Shown here: piece by piece, positions 7,590 through 16,150 of the stretch | Layout of the letters: each line of letters begins with the position of its first letter | How positions within the stretch are numbered: position 1 is the first letter of the stretch | Assembly: GCA_963831605.1 (NCBI GenBank) | Contig: CAWHQR010000002.1 | Span: forward strand, 1 to 64,000 | Direction: 5' to 3' | Source of the DNA: DASUPK01 sp963831605 | Lineage (GTDB): Bacteria; Actinomycetota; Thermoleophilia; Solirubrobacterales; 70-9 | Length of the DNA: 64,000 nucleotides | The notes under the pieces: generated by a model | What the model was told of the DNA's origin: nothing | What the model saw: only the letters and a program-made list of their open reading frames with translations | Database searches by the model: none | Translations under genes and position numbers: made by a program

Positions 7590-8006
7590 ATGGCCCAGAC
7601 GAAGAAGAAGCGCCGCCGCAAGCATCGCGGCACCCAGGGCGGCCGGATCGACACCCGTCCGCCGAGGGGCCGAGCGCGAAGCCGCTCTGAGGCTCAGGCG
7701 CGGGCGCGGAGCCGGTCGAGCAAGAAGGGCAAGAAGACGGGTCCTCGTACGCCGGAGCCGGCCCGTTGGTCGAGCGCGCTGAAGAAGGGTGGAGTGGCCG
7801 CCGTCCTCTTCGCCGGCATCCTGGCCCTGCTGGGCCAGAACCCTCTGCAGATCATCGTCGTCGGGATCCTGATGCTCGGCGTCTACGTCCCGATGGCATT
7901 CGTGATGGACCGGTTCTTCTATCAGCGCTTCCTCCGCAAGGAGGCGCAGAAGCGCGAGGAGCGCGAGACGAAGCGCACCGGTGGCGCCCAGCACTCGGAG
8001 GGCTGA
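7590..8006 (+). CDS. Conserved hypothetical membrane protein with a basic N-terminus
   Basis: 138 residues. The first 60 are strongly basic and low-complexity (TKKKRRRKHRG, SRSSKKGKKTG). Two adjacent membrane helices follow (about 67-83 and 86-106), then a charged tail (RKEAQKREERETKR). The stop of the preceding gene forms part of TAGATT, 8 nt before the ATG, a likely leaderless promoter. The function is unknown. The N-terminus may bind nucleic acid or phospholipid head groups on the cytoplasmic side. Confidence 0.7.
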   Translation: MAQTKKKRRRKHRGTQGGRIDTRPPRGRARSRSEAQARARSRSSKKGKKTGPRTPEPARWSSALKKGGVAAVLFAGILALLGQNPLQIIVVGILMLGVYVPMAFVMDRFFYQRFLRKEAQKREERETKRTGGAQHSEG

Positions 8007-8010
8007 ACCG

Positions 8011-8649
8011 ATGGAGGTGCGCATGCTCACGGTCGGCCAGATCGCCGAGAACTGCTTCCTGTTTCGCCCCGACGGCTCGGACCATGCCCTGATCGTCGAC
8101 CCCGGCGACGAGGCGGACCGCATCCTCGCCGCCGTCGACGAGCTCGGCGTCCAGATCGACGGGATCCTGCTCACCCACACGCATTTCGATCACATCGGCG
8201 CCGTTGCCCCGGTCGCCAAGTCGACCGGCGCTCCGGTCTGGTGCCCCGAGATCGAGACGGCGGTCCTCGCCGACATCAACTCCTTCGTCCCCTGGCCCGG
8301 CTTCGGCCCTTTCGAGAGCTACGAGGCCGACCACACGGTGAAGGGAGGGGAGAGGCTCGAGCTGGCCGGCCTGGAGATCGACGTGATCTTCACCCCGGGC
8401 CACAGCCCGGGCCACGTCACCTACTCGGTAGGGGACGAGGCGGCGATCTTCTCCGGAGACGTCCTCTTCCAGGGCTCGGTGGGCCGCACCGATCTGCCCG
8501 GCGGGGACTGGGCGACGCTGCTCGAGTCGATTCGCACCCTGGTCGAGGGCCATCCGCCCGAGACGACCGTCTACCCGGGCCACATGGGAGTCACCACCCT
8601 GGGCGCCGAACGGGCCACGAATCCCTTCTTGGGCGAACTGGCTTCCTAG
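8011..8649 (+). CDS. MBL-fold metallo-hydrolase (glyoxalase II-like)
   Basis: 212 residues with the full metallo-beta-lactamase metal set: THTHFDH (about 54-60), the third His in TPGHSPGH (about 130), Asp in FSGDVLF (about 150) and the final His in YPGHMG (about 192). The length and TPGHSPGHVTY motif fit small YcbL/GloB-like thioester hydrolases. ATG 8011 starts 4 nt after the upstream stop. The substrate is not predictable; S-lactoylglutathione is unlikely in an actinobacterium. Confidence 0.9.
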   Translation: MEVRMLTVGQIAENCFLFRPDGSDHALIVDPGDEADRILAAVDELGVQIDGILLTHTHFDHIGAVAPVAKSTGAPVWCPEIETAVLADINSFVPWPGFGPFESYEADHTVKGGERLELAGLEIDVIFTPGHSPGHVTYSVGDEAAIFSGDVLFQGSVGRTDLPGGDWATLLESIRTLVEGHPPETTVYPGHMGVTTLGAERATNPFLGELAS

Positions 8650-8657
8650 AAGCCGAC

Positions 8658-8663
8658 TAGGCT
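8658..8663 (+). promoter_or_regulatory. -10 box TAGGCT, leaderless start of hisS
   Basis: TAGGCT ends 6 nt before ATG 8670, placing the transcript start at the start codon. Confidence 0.5.
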
Positions 8664-8669
8664 CGCCCC

Positions 8670-9920
8670 ATGCCCGAGAAGTTCAAGGCCCCGCGGGGCA
8701 CGTTCGACGTATTGCCGGAGCAGCAGCCGGTCCGCCAGAGGATCGTCGAGGTCGCCCAACGCAGGCTTGAGCAGGCCGGCTACGGCCGCATGGACACGCC
8801 GATCTTCGAGGAGACCGACCTGTTCGCCCGCGGCGTCGGCGAATCGACGGACATCGTCCAGAAGCAGATGTTCACCTTCACCGACCAGGGTGGGCGCTCG
8901 CTGACCCTGCGGCCGGAGGCGACCGCATCGGTCTGCCGGGCCTATCTCGAGCACGGCATGCAGACCCGCGCCCAGCCCGTGAAGCTCTGGACCGCCGGGC
9001 CTTTCTTCCGCCACGAGCGCCCGCAGGCGGGCCGCTACCGGCAGTTCACCCAGATCAACGCAGAGTCGATCGGCTCGGACTCGCCGCTGGTTGACGCCGA
9101 GCTCATCCTGCTCGCGAGCGACATCGTGGGCGAGCTCGGCGTCGAGGGCGTGCGGCTGCGACTCGGCAGCCTGGGCACGCCGGAGACGCGCGCGGCGTAC
9201 CTCGACGAGCTGCGCTCATATCTGCATTCCCACGAGGGCGAGCTCTCCGACGAGGTGCGAAGCCGGATCGACGCCAACCCGCTCCGCGCCTTCGACGCCG
9301 ACCATGAGGGAACGCGGAAGGTGATGGCGAACGCCCCGACCCTGCTGGACCGCCTCGATCAGGCGGACGCGGAGCACTTCGCGGAGGTGCGCTCACTGCT
9401 CGAGCGCAACGGCGTCGCCTACGAGATCGACCCCACCCTGGTGCGCGGCCTCGACTACTACACGCGCACGCTCTTCGAGTTCGAGTGCGACCGGCTCGGC
9501 GCCCAGTCTGGGATCGGGGGCGGCGGCCGCTACGACGGCCTGGTCGAGCAGCTCGGCGGCCCGCGGACGCCCGGCTGCGGCTGGGCGCTGGGCGTCGACC
9601 GGATCGCCCTGGCGCTGGAGGACCAGGGCGCGACGGAGGCCGAGGACACGGAGCGCGATGGCGTCTTCATCGTTGCCGAGGACGCCGACCGCGAGCGCGC
9701 CCTGATGCTCGTCACGGAGCTGCGCCGGGCCGGGCTGGCGGCCGATCTGGACCTCGCCGGGCGCGCGATCAAGGGTCAGATGAAGCAGGCGGATCGCGTC
9801 GGGGCGCGGCACGCGCTGATCCTCGCCGGCGACGGGAAGGCGACCCTCCGCGACATGAGCTCCGGCGAGGAGCGTGAGGTCGACCCCGGCAGCCTGGCTG
9901 AGACACTCTCGGCGCCATGA
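8670..9920 (+). CDS. hisS: Histidyl-tRNA synthetase
   Basis: 416 residues, the normal bacterial length. Class II motifs are present: the N-terminal PRGTFDVLPEQ, motif 2 (FRHERPQAGRYRQF), the histidine-specific RGLDYYTRTLFE, and motif 3 (GGGGRYDGL, then GWALGVDRIAL). The C-terminal anticodon-binding domain starts near 330. It charges tRNA-His with histidine. The ATGA at 9917 couples it to aspS; the hisS-aspS pairing is common in bacteria. Confidence 0.97.
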   Translation: MPEKFKAPRGTFDVLPEQQPVRQRIVEVAQRRLEQAGYGRMDTPIFEETDLFARGVGESTDIVQKQMFTFTDQGGRSLTLRPEATASVCRAYLEHGMQTRAQPVKLWTAGPFFRHERPQAGRYRQFTQINAESIGSDSPLVDAELILLASDIVGELGVEGVRLRLGSLGTPETRAAYLDELRSYLHSHEGELSDEVRSRIDANPLRAFDADHEGTRKVMANAPTLLDRLDQADAEHFAEVRSLLERNGVAYEIDPTLVRGLDYYTRTLFEFECDRLGAQSGIGGGGRYDGLVEQLGGPRTPGCGWALGVDRIALALEDQGATEAEDTERDGVFIVAEDADRERALMLVTELRRAGLAADLDLAGRAIKGQMKQADRVGARHALILAGDGKATLRDMSSGEEREVDPGSLAETLSAP

Positions 9921-11710
9921 GCGACGAATTCCCAGCGCTGCGGCCGAACGGCTACCGCGACACCTGGTGCGGCCAGGTCCTGCCGGACCGGGTCGACTCC
10001 GAGGTCAGGGTCGCGGGCTGGGTCCACCGCCGCCGCGACCATGGCGGACTCGTCTTCATCGACCTGCGGGACCGGACGGGGCTCGTGCAGCTGGTCCTCA
10101 ATCCCGACGAGCTGGGGGAGGCGTTCGAGCTGGGACACGAGCTCCGCTCGGAGGACGTGCTGAGCGCGAAGGGAGTGGTCGTCAAGCGCTCCCCGGAGAC
10201 GGTCAACGAGGACCTGCCGACCGGCGAGGTCGAGATCCGGGTGACGGACGCCGAGCTTCTCTCCGACGCGGACACGCCGCCATTCGAGATCGAGTCGTTC
10301 TCGGGGGAGGTCAGCGAGGAGACCCGGCTGCGCTACCGCTATCTCGACCTCCGGCGCGACCGGATGAGGGAGGCGATCGAGCTCCGCCACCGGGTCGCCG
10401 CATCCATGAGGGAGTTCCTCTCCGGCGAGGGCTTCCTCGAGATCGAGACGCCGGTGCTGACGCGCTCCACGCCGGAGGGCGCACGCGACTTCCTCGTCCC
10501 GAGCCGGCTCCAGCGGGGCAACTTCTACGCGCTCCCGCAGTCGCCCCAGCTCTTCAAGCAGCTCTTGATGATCGGCGGGTTCGAGCGGTATTTTCAGATC
10601 GCGCGCTGCTTCAGGGATGAGGATCTGCGCGCGGACAGGCAACCCGATTTCACGCAGCTGGACATCGAGATGTCCTTCGTCGACACCGACGACGTGCTCG
10701 ATCTGAATGAGCGCCTCCTCGCGCACGTTCTGCCGGTCTGCGGGGTAGACGTGGAGTTGCCGATGAAGCGCCTGGCCTACGACGACGCGATCGACCGCTA
10801 CGGCACGGACAAGCCCGACCTGCGCTTCGGGCTCGAGTTGCGGAACCTGACCGAGGTCTTCCGCGGCTCGGAGTTCAACGCGTTCCGGGCGGCGGTCGAG
10901 GGCGGTGCGCTGGTGCGTGGGCTGAACGCCGGCAAGCGAGAGATGTCCCGCAGTGATCTCGACGGCCTGGTCGGCGAGGCGACGGAGCTCGGGGCGAAGG
11001 GCCTGGTCTGGGCCGTGGTCGAGGCCGATGGCTGGCGTTCCCCCGTCGCCAAGTTCCTCTCTGCCGAGGAGATCAAGGCGGCCAACGAGGCTCTCGACGC
11101 CTCGGAGGGCGACGTCCTCCTGCTCGTGGCCGACCAGCCGCTCGTCTCCGCCGAGGTTCTCGGCGAGCTGCGGCGTCGCCTGGGCGAGCGACTGGGCCTG
11201 ATCGATCCGGATGCGAACGAGCTCGTCTGGATCGTCGACTGGCCGCTGCTCGGCTGGGCGCACGACGAGGAGCGCTGGGATCCGCACAACCACCCCTTCA
11301 CCTCCCCCGACGGGCCCTTCGATCCGGCGGATCCGGGGGCCTCCAGGGCCAAGGCCTACGACGTCGTCTGGAACGGATGGGAGATTGGTGGGGGCTCGAT
11401 CCGTATCAGCGACCCAAAGGTGCAGCGAGAGGTGTTCGAGGCGATCGGAATCGACGAGCAAGAGGCCGAGGAGCGCTTCGGCTTCCTGCTCGACGCGCTG
11501 CGCTACGGGGCGCCCCCGCACGGCGGCATCGCCTACGGACTGGATCGGATGGTGGCGCTGGGACATCGCAGCGACTCGATCCGCGACGTGATCGCATTCC
11601 CCAAGACAGCGTCGGGCGGCGACCCGATGACCGGTGCCCCCGCGCCGGTCGACGAGCGCCAGCTCCGCGATCTCGGGATCTCAATCAGAGGCGGGGGCGG
11701 AAAGGGCTAG
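9917..11710 (+). CDS. aspS: Aspartyl-tRNA synthetase
   Basis: 597 residues. The N-terminal OB-fold anticodon domain (VAGWVHRRRDHGGLVFIDLRD) is followed by the class II catalytic core: the motif 1 region, motif 2 (FRDEDLRADRQPDFTQ), the bacterial GAD insertion, and motif 3 (AYGLDRMVALG). It charges tRNA-Asp. Whether it also charges tRNA-Asn, as in many actinobacteria with GatCAB, cannot be decided by eye. It overlaps hisS by 4 nt. Confidence 0.97.
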   Translation: MSDEFPALRPNGYRDTWCGQVLPDRVDSEVRVAGWVHRRRDHGGLVFIDLRDRTGLVQLVLNPDELGEAFELGHELRSEDVLSAKGVVVKRSPETVNEDLPTGEVEIRVTDAELLSDADTPPFEIESFSGEVSEETRLRYRYLDLRRDRMREAIELRHRVAASMREFLSGEGFLEIETPVLTRSTPEGARDFLVPSRLQRGNFYALPQSPQLFKQLLMIGGFERYFQIARCFRDEDLRADRQPDFTQLDIEMSFVDTDDVLDLNERLLAHVLPVCGVDVELPMKRLAYDDAIDRYGTDKPDLRFGLELRNLTEVFRGSEFNAFRAAVEGGALVRGLNAGKREMSRSDLDGLVGEATELGAKGLVWAVVEADGWRSPVAKFLSAEEIKAANEALDASEGDVLLLVADQPLVSAEVLGELRRRLGERLGLIDPDANELVWIVDWPLLGWAHDEERWDPHNHPFTSPDGPFDPADPGASRAKAYDVVWNGWEIGGGSIRISDPKVQREVFEAIGIDEQEAEERFGFLLDALRYGAPPHGGIAYGLDRMVALGHRSDSIRDVIAFPKTASGGDPMTGAPAPVDERQLRDLGISIRGGGGKG

Positions 11711-11716
11711 ACGAGA

Positions 11717-13069
11717 ATGGAAGGGCGGCCTCCCCCCGACGGCGACGATCTGTTCGAGTGGACGGATGCGCCCGCGCGGCCGTCACCTCCGTCCCGCGAG
11801 CCGGGCACGGGCGAACACGAGCGCCCGGGGACCGGAGAGCGCGAGCGCGTCGGAACCGGAGAGCGCGAGCGCGTCGGCACGGGCGAGCGCCGCCGGGTGG
11901 CCCGCGGAGAAACGGGCGAGTACGAGCGCAGCGGTAGGAGGCCTCCGCCCGGACGGCGTGAGCGCCGCCGCGACCTGCCGGCGCGGGTACGGCGCCGACA
12001 GGACTTCATGGTCGGCGGCGGTGTCCTGATCGTGATCATCCTGATCATCGTGCTGGTGTCCGGCGGTGGAGGCAGCAGCGAGCAGCCGATCCCGCTGAAG
12101 CGGCTCGTGGGCCAGACGATCGTCGCGAAGCTCGGAGCCAACGGACCCGACCAGACCCTCGTGAAGCGGGTGCGCAAGGGGCAGGTTGGTGGCCTGATCT
12201 CGTTCGAGAGCGACGGACAGAAGCTCAAGTCGGACGTCCAGCAGCTACAGGCCGCGGCGAGCGCCGGCGACAACCCGCCCCTGCTGGTGATGGTCGACCA
12301 GGAGGGCGGCGGCGTGAAGCGGATCAAGAGCGGCCCACCCGACATCTCGCCGGCGGATCTCGGCAAGAGCGGCGACGAGGGTCAGTCCAAGGATCAGGGA
12401 CAGAAGACCGGCTCCTTCCTCAGGGGCCTCGGCGTGAACGTCGATCTGGCGCCGGTGCTCGACGTCTCCCAGTCCAACACCGCGGACACCATCAAGAGCC
12501 GCACCTTCGGCTCCAATCCGGACACGGTCTCCACGGTCGGCGTCGCGTTCGCGCAGGGGCTCCAGGATGGCGGGGCGGTCGCCACCGCCAAGCACTTCCC
12601 GGGGCTCGGCCGCGCCACTGTCAACACCGACACCAACGCGGTCGCGATTGCCGCCACCAGCGACCAGCTGCAGAGCGACCTGAAGCCATTCCGCGCTGCC
12701 GTCGACGCCGGGGTGGGGATGATGATGGTCTCCACGGCGAGCTACCCGACCCTCGGGGCCAAGAAGCCGGCGGCGCTGTCCCCGACGATCGTCAAGGACC
12801 TGCTGCGCGGCCAGCTCGGCTTCGGCGGAGTCGTGATCACCGACGACCTCGAGGGTCAGGCGATCGCCGGCACGATCCCTCCGGCGGTGGCGGGCGCAGG
12901 GGCTCTGAAGGCGGGCGATGACCTCCTGCTCTACGCCAAGAACACGAACACATCGGCGAAGGTCTTCGGGCAGCTCGTCAAGGAGGTGAAGAGCGGGCAG
13001 ATCGACCGCTCGATCGTGCAGAGCGCGTACGACCGGATCACCGCCTTGAAGGACAGCCCCACTGGGTAG
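11717..13069 (+). CDS. Membrane-anchored GH3 glycosidase (NagZ-like beta-N-acetylhexosaminidase)
   Basis: 450 residues. Residues 1-95 are a disordered charged region with an octapeptide repeat, followed by one membrane helix (about 98-115, VLIVIILIIVLV). The GH3 barrel then carries MVDQEGGGVKR, TAKHFPGLG and the nucleophile region VITDDLEG (about residue 376). The catalytic domain is outside the membrane. NagZ-type enzymes cleave GlcNAc from muropeptides or glycoconjugates, and the lack of the second GH3 domain fits that subgroup. It starts 6 nt after aspS. Confidence 0.85.
   Translation: MEGRPPPDGDDLFEWTDAPARPSPPSREPGTGEHERPGTGERERVGTGERERVGTGERRRVARGETGEYERSGRRPPPGRRERRRDLPARVRRRQDFMVGGGVLIVIILIIVLVSGGGGSSEQPIPLKRLVGQTIVAKLGANGPDQTLVKRVRKGQVGGLISFESDGQKLKSDVQQLQAAASAGDNPPLLVMVDQEGGGVKRIKSGPPDISPADLGKSGDEGQSKDQGQKTGSFLRGLGVNVDLAPVLDVSQSNTADTIKSRTFGSNPDTVSTVGVAFAQGLQDGGAVATAKHFPGLGRATVNTDTNAVAIAATSDQLQSDLKPFRAAVDAGVGMMMVSTASYPTLGAKKPAALSPTIVKDLLRGQLGFGGVVITDDLEGQAIAGTIPPAVAGAGALKAGDDLLLYAKNTNTSAKVFGQLVKEVKSGQIDRSIVQSAYDRITALKDSPTG
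11804..11899 (+). repeat. Four tandem 24-bp units inside the GH3 gene
   Basis: Four 24-bp units encode the octapeptides GTGEHERP, GTGERERV, GTGERERV and GTGERRRV in the cytoplasmic N-terminal region. Unit number could vary between strains. Confidence 0.8.
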
Positions 13070-13114
13070 GGTCCGGCCGCAAATCCCCAACTCCTGGGAG
13101 GCGAGGGTAGACCG

Positions 13115-14134
13115 ATGAACGATCTCTTCAAACCCGACGACACACGCGACGCGCTGCGCAAGATCGGAGGGCTGCTGTTCGGTTTGGGCGCGCTGATGAT
13201 CTACATCCGGAAGGGCCCGCTGTTCGCGTTGAATCCGAGTCAGTGGGCTGATTTCCCGATCTTCCTGGTGCTCGCGATCCCTGCCGTGGCGCTCTACGGA
13301 TCGGTCCTGACCAGGCCCCGGACGGGCGAGCTGCGGCCGTGGCAGCTGGTCTTCAGCGTCTTCGGCCTGATCTTCGTGGTCCTCGGGCTGATGCAGTTCG
13401 TGAACATGATCGGCGGCAGCCCGAACGCTGCGCTGAACGTGTTCTGGATCCTCCTCGTCACCGCCGGTCTCGCCTTCTACGCGGGGATCGTCGCCGGCGT
13501 CCGGGTGCAGCTCCTGCTGGGCTCGATCGCGCTGATCATCTCCTGGACGGCGCTCTGGGACAAGCTCCTCTCCGGTGGCATCGGCGCGCACTGGGGCATC
13601 TACCGCGGCCTCCTCGGCCTGATCGCCATCGGCCTGCTGGCGGGCGGTCTCTATCTGTGGCGGAACAACCCGGGCGGGGACGAGGTCGCCGCCAGCGCGA
13701 CCACGCCGTCCGGCGACCTCGGCCTGTGGAAGGCATCGGAGCTCCTCACCGGAGCGGGGATCGCGGCGGTGATCGGGTGCGCGCTCGGTATCACGGCGCT
13801 CGGCAACCTGAATCCGCTCGGCACCGGCACGCCCCCGATCGAAACGACCAACGTATGGGACACCCTGCTGCTGCTCGTCTCACTCGGGCTGGTCGCGATC
13901 GGCTCGCAGATCGGGGTCAGGGGACCGGTTTACATCGGCGCGATCGGCCTGGTGCTGTTCCTTGTGATCGCCGGGCTCGACCTGAACTCGACGCCGCCAC
14001 ATCCGTTCAAGCTCGGCGTCTGGCCCTGGGTCCTGCTCGGCCTCGGCCTGATCGCCGTCGGGCTCAGCTTCACGCGGGAGGCGAGCCTCGGCGACCAGCC
14101 AGGCCGCCTCGCGCAGAACCTGAGAGGCAGATAG
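13115..14134 (+). CDS. Polytopic membrane protein of unknown function
   Basis: 339 residues with about eight to nine hydrophobic helices (such as FGLIFVVLGLMQFVNMIG and VLLGLGLIAVGLSF). The amphipathic N-terminus (MNDLFKPDDTRDALRKIGG) and a hydrophilic loop near 190-205 suggest cytoplasmic faces. A purine-rich site GGGAGGCGAGGG precedes the ATG. I see no transporter signature or catalytic motif. An NTF2-like frame begins at its stop codon, hinting at a functional pair. Confidence 0.75.
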   Translation: MNDLFKPDDTRDALRKIGGLLFGLGALMIYIRKGPLFALNPSQWADFPIFLVLAIPAVALYGSVLTRPRTGELRPWQLVFSVFGLIFVVLGLMQFVNMIGGSPNAALNVFWILLVTAGLAFYAGIVAGVRVQLLLGSIALIISWTALWDKLLSGGIGAHWGIYRGLLGLIAIGLLAGGLYLWRNNPGGDEVAASATTPSGDLGLWKASELLTGAGIAAVIGCALGITALGNLNPLGTGTPPIETTNVWDTLLLLVSLGLVAIGSQIGVRGPVYIGAIGLVLFLVIAGLDLNSTPPHPFKLGVWPWVLLGLGLIAVGLSFTREASLGDQPGRLAQNLRGR

Positions 14135-14490
14135 TCGCGAAAGAGGATGAGCTCGCTCGCCGCTTCCTCGCCGCGCTCAGCGCGTGTGACCAGAAGGCGG
14201 TGGGCGAGCTCGTTCATCCCGAGGTGGAGATCCGCACCGAGCGGACGGTGCATCGCGGGACCGAAGCGGCGGTCGCCTGGGCCGGGAAGGCGTTCGACCA
14301 CCTCATTCGCCGCTATGAGCCGGTCGAGATGGAGGAGACCGGCTCAGGCCTCCTTGTTCATGCCGAGCTGCAATACGTCTGGCGTGAGACCGGGGTGGTC
14401 GGGGACACCTCACGGGTCGCGATCGAGCTCGGGATCCGCGACGGCCTGATCTCCTCGTGGCACCTCGAGGACGAGCCTGACACCCATTGA
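14131..14490 (+). CDS. NTF2-like (SnoaL) domain protein, start codon unclear
   Basis: About 119 residues with the NTF2-fold pattern: ELARRFLAALSACDQKAVGE, LVHPEVEIRTE, then LQYVWRETG and VAIELGIRDGLISSWHLED. It overlaps the stop of the membrane-protein gene (ATAG), but no ATG, GTG or TTG is in frame near the domain start; ATA at 14131 is the only near-match. Options are a non-canonical start, a frameshift fusion to the membrane protein, or a sequence error. The domain probably binds a small ligand; function unknown. Confidence 0.6.
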   Translation: MVAKEDELARRFLAALSACDQKAVGELVHPEVEIRTERTVHRGTEAAVAWAGKAFDHLIRRYEPVEMEETGSGLLVHAELQYVWRETGVVGDTSRVAIELGIRDGLISSWHLEDEPDTH

Positions 14491-14506
14491 GCCGATGCTA
14501 GGGTTG

Positions 14507-14601
14507 AAGCCAGGCCCGAGCCTGTACGCGAACCGCTCCATACGTTGACCCAACACAACTGGCTTGGGGGTCGATTTCCGGAGATCCCTCGGGATCCTCG
14601 G
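14507..14601 (+). other. Structured intergenic segment before mnmA
   Basis: In the 187-bp gap before mnmA, AAGCCAG (14507-14513) can pair with CTGGCTT (14559-14565), CAGGC-CCGA-GCCTG forms an inner hairpin, and 14578-14601 makes an 11-bp stem with one mismatch around GATCCC/GGGATC. It matches no RNA family I know. It could be a small RNA or terminator for the upstream genes, because mnmA appears to have its own promoter. Confidence 0.35.
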
Positions 14602-14665
14602 TAGACCACCACCTATGCGACACGGGTTACCAAGCCGGGGCGGCAGACGGCAGGCTGGAGCCGCT

Positions 14666-14671
14666 TAACTT
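14666..14671 (+). promoter_or_regulatory. -10 box TAACTT, leaderless start of the mnmA fusion
   Basis: TAACTT ends 6 nt before ATG 14678. It makes mnmA transcription independent of the structured segment upstream. Confidence 0.45.
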
Positions 14672-14677
14672 CGCGGA

Positions 14678-16114
14678 ATGAATCGCGAGCTCCTCGAGCA
14701 CTACCTGGGTGACGACACCCGCCGCGGGCCCGAGCCCGAGGGCGCCTTCACGGGCTCCGCAGGCGGCGCTCCTTGCGGCGACCTCATCCGGGTCTCGCTG
14801 GTCGCCCGCGACGGCACGATCGAGCGTGTCAGCTTCGACCGGGAGGGATGCGCCGCCAGCGCCGCCGCGGCGGCGGCTGTCGCCGAGTTGGCGGAGGGCG
14901 CCTACGTCCTGGATGCCGCGCGGATCGGCCCGGAGGAGATCGAGGCCGAGCTTGGCGGGCTCGCGCCCACCCATGGGCACGCTGCGGTCCTCGCCGCCGA
15001 TGCGCTCCATCGTGCGCTCTCGGCGCTCGCCGGATCAGGAGTGCCGCTGGCTGACCGGCCCGAGGAGGGCGAGCGCGTCCTCGTCGCCCTCAGCGGGGGA
15101 GTCGACTCCGCCGTTGCGGCCCTTCGCGAACGCGAGGCCGGGCACGACGTGGTCGCGGTCACGCTCAAGCTCTGGGCGGACCGGGAGACCGACGGCGAGA
15201 AGAGCTGCTGTTCGCCGGAGGCGGTGCTCGGCGCGCGACGCCTCGCGCACTCGCTCGGCGTTCCGCACCTCACCCTGGATCTGGAGCAGGAGTTCCGCGC
15301 CGGGGTGGTGGACCCGTTCCTGCGCGGCTACGCGGAGGGGCGCACCCCGAATCCGTGCGTGCTCTGCAACGGAGAGCTGCGGATCGACGCGATGATCGCC
15401 CTCGCCGATCGTGTCGGCGCGACCAAGCTCGCCACCGGTCACTACGCCGGCATCGCCGATGACGGGTTCGGGCCGCTGCTGAGCGCCGCCGCCGATGGAG
15501 CAAAGGATCAGACCTACATGCTCTCCGGCCTGCGGCCCGAATCGCTGAAGCGCCTTCGGTTCCCGCTCACGGAGCTGACCAAGCCCGAGGTTCGGGAGAT
15601 CGCGCAGCAGGCGGAGCTGGAGGTCGCCGGGCGCTCCGAGAGCCAGGACCTCTGCTTCCTCGCCGGCCAGGGCAAGCGTGAATTCCTGCGGCGGCACGCG
15701 GGACTCGAGGATCGCCCGGGAGAGGTCGTCGACCGCTCGGGTCGACGCCTGGGTCAACACGACGGCCATCACAACTTCACGGTCGGACAGAGGCGGGGCC
15801 TGCGGGTGGGCGGCGGCGAGCCGCTCTATGTCCTGGAGACCGACGCCGACGCCAACCGCGTCGTCGCCGGTCCGCGCGACGCGCTCGCGACGCACCGGAT
15901 TCGCATCCGGGGCACGCGGCTCAATCGCCCCCCGGAGCGGGTCGACGGGGTGCGCCTGCGCTACCACTCGCCTCGCCGGAAGTGCCGGGTGCAGGCGAGC
16001 GGTGCGGGCGAGGCGATCGTCTCGCTGACGGAGCCGGTCGACGCAGTCGCCCCCGGGCAGGTGGCGTGCCTGCTCGACGGCGACCTGGTCGTGGGCCACG
16101 GGACGATTGTCTAG
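14678..16114 (+). CDS. mnmA: IscU/NifU-like scaffold domain fused to tRNA 2-thiouridylase MnmA
   Basis: 478 residues. Residues 1-120 resemble an Fe-S scaffold (IscU/SUF): APCGDLIRVSL and DREGCAASAAAAAAVAEL. Two of the three scaffold cysteines are present; the usual third one near the domain end is not. Residues about 128-478 are MnmA: pyrophosphatase loop VALSGGVDSAVAA, the CCSPE region, NPCVLCN with a catalytic cysteine, ATGHYAGI, SQDLCFLAG and FTVGQRRGL. MnmA thiolates U34 of Glu, Gln and Lys tRNAs. The fusion suggests local sulfur or cluster delivery to the enzyme. Confidence 0.92.
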   Translation: MNRELLEHYLGDDTRRGPEPEGAFTGSAGGAPCGDLIRVSLVARDGTIERVSFDREGCAASAAAAAAVAELAEGAYVLDAARIGPEEIEAELGGLAPTHGHAAVLAADALHRALSALAGSGVPLADRPEEGERVLVALSGGVDSAVAALREREAGHDVVAVTLKLWADRETDGEKSCCSPEAVLGARRLAHSLGVPHLTLDLEQEFRAGVVDPFLRGYAEGRTPNPCVLCNGELRIDAMIALADRVGATKLATGHYAGIADDGFGPLLSAAADGAKDQTYMLSGLRPESLKRLRFPLTELTKPEVREIAQQAELEVAGRSESQDLCFLAGQGKREFLRRHAGLEDRPGEVVDRSGRRLGQHDGHHNFTVGQRRGLRVGGGEPLYVLETDADANRVVAGPRDALATHRIRIRGTRLNRPPERVDGVRLRYHSPRRKCRVQASGAGEAIVSLTEPVDAVAPGQVACLLDGDLVVGHGTIV

Positions 16115-16137
16115 GTACTTCACCTTCTCCCGCTTCT

Positions 16138-16143
16138 TAGACT
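16138..16143 (+). promoter_or_regulatory. -10 box TAGACT, leaderless start of alaS
   Basis: TAGACT ends 7 nt before GTG 16151 and supports that start. Confidence 0.5.
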
Positions 16144-16150
16144 GCCTCCC

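Noticed and set aside
9776..11566. A 596-residue minus-strand frame
   Set aside because: It is the antisense of aspS. High GC keeps the opposite frame open; no domain is recognisable.
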